Source of the DNA: Akkermansiaceae bacterium | GTDB lineage: Bacteria > Verrucomicrobiota > Verrucomicrobiia > Verrucomicrobiales > Akkermansiaceae | Length of the DNA: 12,868 nucleotides | Assembly (NCBI GenBank): GCA_023300065.1 | Contig: JALZWJ010000379.1 | Coordinates: 1-12,868, forward strand | Direction of reading: 5' to 3' | Shown: one piece after another, positions 1-5,351 of the stretch | Layout: each line of letters starts with the position of its first letter | How positions within the stretch are numbered: position 1 is the first letter of the stretch | The notes under the pieces: generated by a model | Told to the model about the DNA's origin: nothing | Seen by the model: only the letters and a program-made list of their open reading frames with translations | The model's database searches: none | Position numbers and translations under genes: made by a program

Positions 1-48
1 GGTGCGGTTGCCATCGTCGGTGAGGTTGCCATCGCGGTCGTAGCTAGT
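1..48 (-). pseudogene. RHS/YD-repeat protein fragment, cut by window edge
   Basis: Read on the minus strand from 48 down to 1, the frame gives SYDRDGNLTDDGNRT. This is the classic RHS (YD) repeat signature, Y-D-x-D-G-N-L-T followed by a D-G element. RHS proteins are large wall-associated or secreted polymorphic-toxin shells made of many such repeats. The frame stays open off the left edge, so the C-terminal part may lie outside. Upstream (positions 49-246) the same frame is open to a stop at 247-249, but the residues do not look like RHS repeats and contain no good start. RHS similarity begins abruptly beside the palindromic element at 50-75. I read this as the 5'-truncated remnant of an RHS gene; it could also be a real gene whose frame is disrupted here. 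Only about 15 residues support the call. Confidence 0.4.
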
Positions 49-49
49 G

Positions 50-75
50 AAACATGCCTGACATGTTTTTTTCTC
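50..75. repeat. 26-nt palindromic element, copy 1
   Basis: The 26 bases are identical to 357-382. The core is a perfect inverted repeat, AAACATG-CCTGA-CATGTTT, followed by a run of T and then CTC. It resembles a small REP-type or terminator-like hairpin. On the minus strand it is in frame with the RHS fragment and reads EKKTCQACF. It sits exactly where RHS similarity starts. Confidence 0.75.
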
Positions 76-133
76 GGGAGATGGTGGATTTCTTTTCAAA
101 CTCAATCCGAAAGATAGTAAAAAGAGACAACGA

Positions 134-162
134 GACAAGCTTCGTTTCAGATGAAGCTTGTC
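134..162. repeat. Perfect 10-bp inverted repeat (hairpin)
   Basis: Left arm GACAAGCTTC (134-143), 9-nt loop, right arm GAAGCTTGTC (153-162). All ten base pairs are perfect. No T-run follows on either strand, so it is not a standard intrinsic terminator. The left arm recurs exactly at 7465-7474 in another intergenic region, which suggests a repeat family or a protein-binding site. Confidence 0.6.
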
Positions 163-172
163 GCCTGACACC

Positions 173-454
173 TTAGAACAGGCTTTGGATTCCCGAACAA
201 CGAAGAAGGTAAGAGGAAGACTTTGAACGTAGCAGCCAAAACACCTTCAACGTGTCAGCCTCATAGAATGCGCCATTGCGAAAATTCTGCGCCAACTTGC
301 CTCCCCACCCCGTCGTAAGATCATTGCAGATAAAAGGATGAAGGAGCTTGGCCTTAAAACATGCCTGACATGTTTTTTTCTCCCTCTGCCCGTGGGCTAC
401 GATAGCTCGCCCCGATTGGGGCTGGAGAACAAAGAAACATGCAAAAAACCTCCC
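173..454 (-). other. Startless open frame, possible gene remnant
   Basis: This minus-strand frame runs 93 codons between a stop at 455-457 and a TAA at 173-175. It has no ATG or GTG; the only early candidates are TTG codons. It reads through palindrome copy 2 as EKKTCQACF and then continues with protein-like text such as GWGGKLAQNF and EADTLKVF. I do not recognise the product. It may be the remnant of a decayed gene, or merely an open frame inside a repeated non-coding element. The overlapping RHS-frame reading (1-246) uses a different frame. Confidence 0.2.
357..382. repeat. 26-nt palindromic element, copy 2
   Basis: Exact copy of 50-75, in the same orientation, 307 bases downstream. Here one more base pair forms: AAAACATG-CCTGA-CATGTTTT, an 8-bp stem with a 5-nt loop followed by T residues. 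A partial echo (AAACATGC) occurs at 435-442. The 281-bp segment between the copies contains the 134-162 hairpin. Confidence 0.75.
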
Positions 455-483
455 CTAGCTTCATCGCCCTGATCCGCCCCCCT

Positions 484-497
484 CAAGCTTCCGTGTC
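484..497. repeat. 14-nt intergenic repeat, site 1
   Basis: CAAGCTTCCGTGTC here is identical to 7467-7480. Both sites are intergenic and lie upstream of a gene (116 nt before the FHA start; 35 nt before the 693-residue protein start). The core CAAGCTTC also forms part of the 134-162 hairpin arm. The site could be an operator or a degenerate repeat element. Confidence 0.35.
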
Positions 498-559
498 ATC
501 TAGGTATTCCGTGGTTTTAAAAAACCCCAGCCCTGTTGCCTCATTAACTGAAGTTTTCT

Positions 560-581
560 CATCGCCAAAGACGGGGCGATG
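560..581 (+). promoter_or_regulatory. Hairpin in the 5' leader of the FHA gene
   Basis: CATCGCC (560-566) pairs perfectly with GGCGATG (575-581) across an 8-nt loop, 31 nt before the FHA start codon. It could be a leader structure if transcription starts upstream. A role is inferred only from position. Confidence 0.3.
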
Positions 582-612
582 TGGGTAGCTTTTTAAAACC
601 TACTTATCTTTT

Positions 613-1284
613 ATGCCACGCGTCAGCATCACTATCTCCGGAAAAAACTCCCAGCCCTATCGCTTTCAACTCGACCGTCAAAAAGTCACGATCGGGCGGA
701 GCTCTGAGAATGACATCATCATTGACTGTCCCTCGGTCTCCTCCAACCACTGCACGATGGAGCGCATGGAGGGAGGCTACATCCTCCGCGATCGTAAATC
801 GACCAACGGCATCAAACTCGATGACGAAAAAATGGCGATCATCGACCTCCGCAACGACAGCGACGTGCACGTCGGCGATGTGCAATTTGGCTACACTCTT
901 TCAGACGATGAGCTGGACGAATTGGACGATGAAGAAGTCACCCCTCACGCCAAAAAAGCCAGCGAGCTGAGCGATGAGCCAGTGAGCGATAAGGAGTCTC
1001 GGCCCAAGGCAAAGACGAAGACAAGGACGAAGGCGAAGGCGAACGTCGTCACCACTCCCCGCCGTCCGGCTGCCGCTCCGGCCCCAGTATTAGCGTCTAG
1101 CAATCAAGGCAACGGGTTCCTTTATGGCTTAGCTTTAATAGTTTGCGGCGCCCTAGCCCTCTTTGCGGGCCTCAATAACAGCTATGTAAAACAGCAAGAA
1201 AACACCGGCCGCGAGGGTGAAATCTCTCTCCTCTCCGACATGAAAAATGGCCGCCCTCCCCTCCCCGCTGCGGAGGAAGAATAG
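613..1284 (+). CDS. FHA-domain protein with C-terminal membrane anchor
   Basis: 223 residues. An N-terminal forkhead-associated domain (about 3-97) shows the phosphothreonine-binding motifs: IGRS (27-30, with G28 and R29), SSNH (43-46) and STNG (63-66). FHA domains bind phosphothreonine peptides, usually products of Ser/Thr kinases. The rest is atypical: an acidic stretch (98-108), a Lys/Arg-rich linker (131-143), a Pro/Ala segment (149-159), one hydrophobic helix (about 169-187) and a 36-residue polar tail ending in EEE. The likely topology puts the FHA domain in the cytoplasm and the short tail outside. No enzyme domain is present, so it probably acts as a membrane-tethered phosphopeptide adaptor. 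It is the only plus-strand gene in the window and converges on ilvD across 44 bp with no clear terminator. The start is ATG at 613 with no Shine-Dalgarno sequence. The target and cognate kinase cannot be told from this window. Confidence 0.85.
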   Translation: MPRVSITISGKNSQPYRFQLDRQKVTIGRSSENDIIIDCPSVSSNHCTMERMEGGYILRDRKSTNGIKLDDEKMAIIDLRNDSDVHVGDVQFGYTLSDDELDELDDEEVTPHAKKASELSDEPVSDKESRPKAKTKTRTKAKANVVTTPRRPAAAPAPVLASSNQGNGFLYGLALIVCGALALFAGLNNSYVKQQENTGREGEISLLSDMKNGRPPLPAAEEE

Positions 1285-1328
1285 GACGGCCACTGAAAGA
1301 TCAAGGGACCCGAGGCGGTCTGGACCAT

Positions 1329-3020
1329 CTACTTATCTGTCACCGCGCCCTCACTGGCGCTGGTGACAAGCTTGGCATACTTTGCCAAAACCCCACGCGT
1401 GTAGCGTGGCGCAGGCTGGACCCACGCCGCGCGGCGGGACTCCAGATCGGCATCCGTCGTGATGACATTCTGATCAGCATCGATCGTAATGGTATCCCCT
1501 TCTTCAAGAAGACCAATTGGGCCACCATCAAAAGCCTCTGGCGTAATGTGCCCGACCACAAATCCGTGACTCCCACCTGAGAAACGGCCATCGGTAATCA
1601 GAGCGACTTTGTCACCTAAACCACGGCCCATTACCGCAGCTGTCGGCCCCAGCATCTCCCGCATTCCAGGTCCACCTTTTGGACCCTCTAGTCGGATGAC
1701 GATGACATCTCCCGCTACGATATCACCGCTCAAGATCGCGGTCATACCGGCCTCTTCTGAGTCATAAACGCGGGCTCGTCCCGTGAAGGACAGCCCCTCT
1801 TTTCCGGAAATCTTCGCGACCGATCCGGTCGGCGCCAAGTTTCCGTAAAGGATGCGGAGGTGGCTGTCTTTTTTGACAGGGTTACTCATCGGCCGCACCA
1901 CGTCCTGACCTTCTGGGAATTCCAAAGGCGAATTGGCGAGGTTTTGTGCGATCGTCTTACCAGTGACGGTCATGCAGTCTCCGTGAATCAGGCCTTCTGC
2001 GAGGAGAAGCTTCATGAGAGGAACTAGGCCTCCGATTTTCACAAGCTCTGCCATCACGTATTTCCCGCTCGGCTTCAGATCAGCTAAAACTGGAACGCGC
2101 TTTCCGATCTCAGTAAAGTCATCAATGCTTAACTCCACATCAGCGGCATGAGCCATCGCGAGTAGGTGGAGAACCGCATTGGTCGATCCACCCAGTGTGA
2201 TCACGACGGTGATCGCATTTTCAAAAGCCTTTCGCGTCATGATGTCGCGCGGCTTAATCCCTTTTTCGAGGAGGTGCAGCACGGCCGCCCCAGCATCGAA
2301 GCAATCGCGTTTCTTATCATCGCTAATCGCGGCTTGGGCCGAGCTGTTCGGTAGACTCATTCCGAGAGCCTCAATCGCACTCGCCATGGTATTAGCGGTG
2401 TACATGCCACCACAGGAACCAGGTCCGGGAATCGCTTTTTCTTCAATCGTCTGAAGCTCATTATCAGACATTTCACCGCTCGCATGCATCCCCACGGCTT
2501 CGAAGACGGAAACGATATCGAGTTCCTTTTCCTCACCTTTCAGAGTCGCACATCCGGGAAGAATCGTCCCTCCATACACAAAAACGGCGGGACGATTCAT
2601 GCGAGCCATCGCCATGACACACGCCGGCATATTCTTGTCACAACCACCGATCGCGACATATCCATCCATCCCCTCACAACCCACTACAGTCTCGATTGAA
2701 TCGGCAATCACCTCGCGGCTCACGAGGGAATACTTCATCCCCTCCGTCCCCATCGAGATTCCATCAGAGATCGTGATCGTGTTGAAAATCACTGACTTAC
2801 CACCGGCGGCATCCACTCCTTTAGCGGAATCCTTTGCCAAGACATCGATATGAAAATTACAAGGGGTCACCTGACTCCACGTGGAAGCCACCCCGATCTT
2901 AGGTTTTTTAAAATCGTCTTTATCAAAACCGACTGGATAGAGCATCGCTCGGCTAGGAGCTCGGTCAGGACCATCGAGCACCTTTGAGGAGAACTCGCGC
3001 ATATTTGGATTGTCGCACAT
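1329..3020 (-). CDS. ilvD: Dihydroxy-acid dehydratase (EC 4.2.1.9)
   Basis: 563 residues, the normal length for the family. It dehydrates 2,3-dihydroxy-isovalerate and 2,3-dihydroxy-3-methylvalerate to the 2-keto acids that precede valine/leucine and isoleucine, in the cytoplasm. The Fe-S cysteines appear at C54 (TPCNFH), C127 (GGCDKN) and C203 ([12 protein letters not shown]), spaced as in known IlvD enzymes. K129 of the CDK motif matches the carbamylated Mg-binding lysine. The RFSGG motif near the C-terminus (S481) supplies the catalytic serine of the family. ATG at 3020 gives an N-terminus MCDNPN; an ATG at 3002 (MREFSS) would give 557 residues and is equally possible, as neither has a Shine-Dalgarno sequence. 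It lies 105 bp downstream of the double-thioredoxin gene. No other ilv or leu genes are present, so it probably has its own promoter. Confidence 0.97.
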   Translation of the reverse strand: MCDNPNMREFSSKVLDGPDRAPSRAMLYPVGFDKDDFKKPKIGVASTWSQVTPCNFHIDVLAKDSAKGVDAAGGKSVIFNTITISDGISMGTEGMKYSLVSREVIADSIETVVGCEGMDGYVAIGGCDKNMPACVMAMARMNRPAVFVYGGTILPGCATLKGEEKELDIVSVFEAVGMHASGEMSDNELQTIEEKAIPGPGSCGGMYTANTMASAIEALGMSLPNSSAQAAISDDKKRDCFDAGAAVLHLLEKGIKPRDIMTRKAFENAITVVITLGGSTNAVLHLLAMAHAADVELSIDDFTEIGKRVPVLADLKPSGKYVMAELVKIGGLVPLMKLLLAEGLIHGDCMTVTGKTIAQNLANSPLEFPEGQDVVRPMSNPVKKDSHLRILYGNLAPTGSVAKISGKEGLSFTGRARVYDSEEAGMTAILSGDIVAGDVIVIRLEGPKGGPGMREMLGPTAAVMGRGLGDKVALITDGRFSGGSHGFVVGHITPEAFDGGPIGLLEEGDTITIDADQNVITTDADLESRRAAWVQPAPRYTRGVLAKYAKLVTSASEGAVTDK

Positions 3021-3062
3021 CTGGGGAGGACTTTTTCAGCTTCAGCACACATTTCAAGCCTC

Positions 3063-3091
3063 ATCACCCCTGTTTCGAAGCAGGGCGTGAT
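3063..3091 (-). promoter_or_regulatory. Hairpin between thioredoxin-fold gene and ilvD
   Basis: ATCAC-CCCTG (3063-3072) pairs with CAGGG-c-GTGAT (3081-3091): ten pairs with one bulged base and an 8-nt loop. It lies about 35 nt after the upstream stop and about 43 nt before the ilvD start. There is no U-tract on the minus strand, so it is not a standard terminator. It could be a rho-dependent end, an mRNA 3' stabiliser, or part of the ilvD leader. I see no branched-chain-rich leader peptide. Confidence 0.4.
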
Positions 3092-3125
3092 TTCGACTGG
3101 ATTGCGGTGCGAGTGGTGGGCGTTT

Positions 3126-4286
3126 TTACTCTTCGCTCTTGCGCCAGACTTCCGCAACAATCGCGTTCTTAAGAGTGAGCGGCTCGATTTGGCCAGTGTG
3201 GCGGTAGAGAACTTTTCCTTTCTCATCGATGAGAAGGGTGTGGGGCATCGCGCCGTTCCACTCAGGGTCTAGCGCTTTTGCAAGGTCCTCCGTGTCGCCA
3301 TCAAAGAGGTAATTATTGGTCGTCCGATTGTCTTTATTAAGAAGCTGCTGAATGCGGGGAGAGGTGCCTACGTGGTGCTCTTTGAGGAACTCAGTGACCT
3401 TTGCGATGTCTTTTTTCGGATCGAGACTGATGGGGATAAACTCTAGATTTTGCAACGAGTATTGCTTGTAGATACCGGCAAGATCGGGGAATTCTGCCAC
3501 ACAAGGGCCACAGCTGGTGGACCAAATATTAAGGAGGCGGAAAGTAGAGCCCGCTTTGTTCGCCACGATTTTGGCAACAGCCTCGGCGTCAATCGTCTCA
3601 ACCACTACGGGCTGAGCATTCCATCGCAGATTATGAGCAGCCACCGCGCCAGCCTTTTCTGACCACTTGGTGGTACAGCCGATGGGGCGGGTCTTGATCA
3701 CGGCAGGCTCTTTGCCAGCTAACATTGCGGTCAGAGCATCGTGCGCCTCATTCTTTTTTGCAGGCCCAAGTCTACGGCGGCCATCGTCCATACGACCGTT
3801 GTATTTCAACTTAAGGTCGGCATCAAAAATGAAGATGTGCGGGGTCGCAACCGCTCCGTATGCTTTGGCGACGTCTTGCCTTTCACCATCGTAAAGATAG
3901 GGCAGGTTGAACTCCGACTCTTGAGACACGAGCTTCATGTCTTCAAAGGAATCACTATAAACGGTGAACCTAAGTTCATCGAGGCTGAGCCCCTTCGGAG
4001 AGTTACTATTAATTGCAGCGAAGCCGACTCCTTGAGCCTCAAATTTTTCGACCAACGCCTTCATCCGGTCAACGGCGGCGATGGCATCGGGGCAATGATT
4101 GGTGGTAAAGATAATGGCCGTGGCCTTTTTCCCTCGGATATCGGCGAGGCTGAGAGTCTTATCGTCAACATTGACGAGCTTGAAATCAGGGGCGGTAGCT
4201 CCTTGCTCCAGAGGAGTCGGAGTATAGGCGAGACTCATCGAGATCGATGACGCGAGGGCGCAGCTGGTAAGTAGAAGTGTTTTCAT
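3126..4286 (-). CDS. Exported double thioredoxin-fold protein (peroxiredoxin-like + TlpA-like)
   Basis: 386 residues from the ATG at 4286, chosen because it opens a signal peptide (MKTLLLTSCALASSISMSLA); the in-frame ATG at 4379 would add 31 basic residues ahead of it. Domain 1 (about 27-205) is the AhpC/TSA-like 'NHCP' thioredoxin family: NHCP at 63-66 with a single cysteine C65, INSNS (92-96), the ATPHIFIFD strand (147-155), YNGRMDDG (162-169) and the GCTTKW end (203-208). Domain 2 (about 225-380) is TlpA/ResA-like: WSTSCGPC gives a CxxC pair C259/C262, and MPHTLLID (347-354) carries the cis-proline. The protein should act outside the cytoplasmic membrane as a thiol-disulfide oxidoreductase or peroxidase-like reductant; its partner is unknown. 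Joining both folds in one chain is uncommon and suggests internal electron transfer. It lies 129 bp after moxR, so it may have its own promoter. Confidence 0.88.
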   Translation of the reverse strand: MKTLLLTSCALASSISMSLAYTPTPLEQGATAPDFKLVNVDDKTLSLADIRGKKATAIIFTTNHCPDAIAAVDRMKALVEKFEAQGVGFAAINSNSPKGLSLDELRFTVYSDSFEDMKLVSQESEFNLPYLYDGERQDVAKAYGAVATPHIFIFDADLKLKYNGRMDDGRRRLGPAKKNEAHDALTAMLAGKEPAVIKTRPIGCTTKWSEKAGAVAAHNLRWNAQPVVVETIDAEAVAKIVANKAGSTFRLLNIWSTSCGPCVAEFPDLAGIYKQYSLQNLEFIPISLDPKKDIAKVTEFLKEHHVGTSPRIQQLLNKDNRTTNNYLFDGDTEDLAKALDPEWNGAMPHTLLIDEKGKVLYRHTGQIEPLTLKNAIVAEVWRKSEE

Positions 4287-4352
4287 TGTGCTAGAGTTAC
4301 GAGGTTGATTTGGAAGTTTTTTCAATTTCTTGAGAAATGCGAGACTTCTCTT

Positions 4353-4374
4353 AGGTCGCTCACGCAGAGCGCCT
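4353..4374 (-). promoter_or_regulatory. Hairpin between moxR and the thioredoxin-fold gene
   Basis: AGG-t-CGCTC pairs with GAGCG-CCT around a 5-nt loop: eight pairs with one bulge. It starts about 42 nt after the moxR stop. No U-run follows on the minus strand, so it is at best a weak or factor-dependent terminator. The remaining 67 bp before the next gene presumably hold its promoter, but I cannot place it. Confidence 0.3.
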
Positions 4375-4415
4375 CTCACGAGTTTTCAGTATCCTTGGGA
4401 TGCTTTAGAGAGTGG

Positions 4416-5351
4416 CTAGACAGGGACGGCGAGCTCGGCGACGATTTCGGCGACGACGGACTGGCCGGTGCGGCCTGCGTATTGGGCTTCTGGCTCTAAG
4501 ACGAGGCGGTGGCCGATCACTCCTGCTGCGAGAGACTGGATGGTCTCGGGGAGGACATAGTCACGGCCTTCGAAAAGGCTGAGGGCTTGTGAGATACGGA
4601 GGAGGTTTAGGGAGGCGCGAGGGCTGGCCGCAAGCTTCACGCCCGGACGGCCCCGGGTGGCGGCAACGAGGCGCACAAGGTATTCTTGAAGCGCGGGCGT
4701 GATGGCAACCTGCAAGACGGCTTCACGAACGCGCAAAAGGTCATCGCGACTGACGACAGGCTCCACGGTAGTGAGCGGGTGTGCTTTCTCTTGGGCATTC
4801 AGAATGGCAATCTCTTGCGCGACCGAGACGTAACCGAGAGAGCATTGGTAGGCGAAGCGATCCATCTGCGCTTCTGGAAGTGGATAGGTTCCGCGAAGCT
4901 CCACCGGATTTTGGGTCGCGATTACGAAGAAGAGTGGGCCGAGATCATGGCGCGCGCCCTCGATGGTGACTTGCTTTTCTGCCATGGCCTCTAGCAAGGC
5001 ACTCTGGGTTCTGGGAGAGGCGCGGTTCACTTCATCCGCGAGGAGGATATCGCTAAAGATGGGGCCGGGGTGGAATTCAAAGGTCGAGGTCCGAGCATCC
5101 AGCACGCTAACTCCTAAAATGTCAGAAGGCAGTAGGTCTGGCGTGAATTGGACTCGCCGAAAGTCAGCCTCCCCCACCGAGGCAGCAATGGCCTTCGCGA
5201 GGGTTGTTTTTCCGGTCCCTGGCACATCCTCGAGGAGAACGTGCCCACCGGCGATCATGGTGGCTAGGACTCTTCTCAGAGGCTCCGGTTGCCCAAGCAT
5301 CACGGATCTGATTGAGTTTTCAAGGCGTGAGACAATCTCTGAGACTTCCAT
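4416..5351 (-). CDS. MoxR-family AAA+ ATPase
   Basis: 311 residues from the ATG at 5351. AAA+ elements are in order: Walker A in EDVPGTGKTT (41-50, with K48 and T49), the FTPDLLPSDILG segment typical of MoxR (69-80), Walker B in ILLADEVNRA (102-111, with D106 and E107), sensor 1 in VIATQNPVE (143-151), and the LPEAQMDRF motif (158-166). The C-terminal lid contains SPRASLNLL. MoxR ATPases are chaperone-like hexamers that help mature or insert metal into partner proteins. The start was chosen because its ATG overlaps the upstream TAA by one base (TAATG), a pattern of translational coupling, and gives the normal N-terminus; ATGs at 5384 and 5420 would extend into the previous gene. No DUF58, VWA or transglutaminase gene follows, which is unusual. 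The coupled partner is the secreted 693-residue protein upstream. Confidence 0.95.
   Translation of the reverse strand: MEVSEIVSRLENSIRSVMLGQPEPLRRVLATMIAGGHVLLEDVPGTGKTTLAKAIAASVGEADFRRVQFTPDLLPSDILGVSVLDARTSTFEFHPGPIFSDILLADEVNRASPRTQSALLEAMAEKQVTIEGARHDLGPLFFVIATQNPVELRGTYPLPEAQMDRFAYQCSLGYVSVAQEIAILNAQEKAHPLTTVEPVVSRDDLLRVREAVLQVAITPALQEYLVRLVAATRGRPGVKLAASPRASLNLLRISQALSLFEGRDYVLPETIQSLAAGVIGHRLVLEPEAQYAGRTGQSVVAEIVAELAVPV

Larger units (their letters stand above)
383..612. other. Gene-free leader region before the FHA gene
   Basis: No coding region was found here. It holds a small hairpin GCCCC-GATT-GGGGC (409-422) with no T-run, the 14-nt repeat at 484-497, an A/T-rich near-palindrome around 511-527 (GGTTTT/AAAACC), and the 560-581 hairpin. 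The promoter of the FHA gene must lie here, but I cannot place -35 and -10 boxes with confidence. No tRNA-like fold was seen. Confidence 0.4.

Noticed and set aside
50..75. Palindrome read as the terminator of a plus-strand gene
   Set aside because: The stem is mostly A/T, and no plus-strand gene ends just before either copy. A dispersed repeat explains the two exact copies better.
409..422. GCCCC-GATT-GGGGC hairpin as an intrinsic terminator
   Set aside because: Short stem and no T-run on either side.
604..885. 93-residue open frame on the minus strand over the FHA gene
   Set aside because: It is the antisense shadow of the FHA domain, whose motifs on the plus strand are clear.
1285..1328. 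Bidirectional terminator between the converging FHA and ilvD genes
   Set aside because: The 44-bp gap has no convincing stem or T-run.
2867..3226. 119-residue minus-strand frame over the ilvD start and leader, as a possible leader peptide or small gene
   Set aside because: It overlaps both the ilvD 5' end and the thioredoxin-fold gene 3' end in another frame. It is Arg/Ser-rich shadow-like text and has no run of Leu, Val or Ile codons.
3741..4250. 169-residue plus-strand frame inside the thioredoxin-fold gene
   Set aside because: Antisense to a well-supported gene, with no family-like motifs.
4287..4350. Sigma-70 promoter (TTGAAA, 17 nt, TCGTAA) before the thioredoxin-fold gene
   Set aside because: The -10 match is too poor to call.
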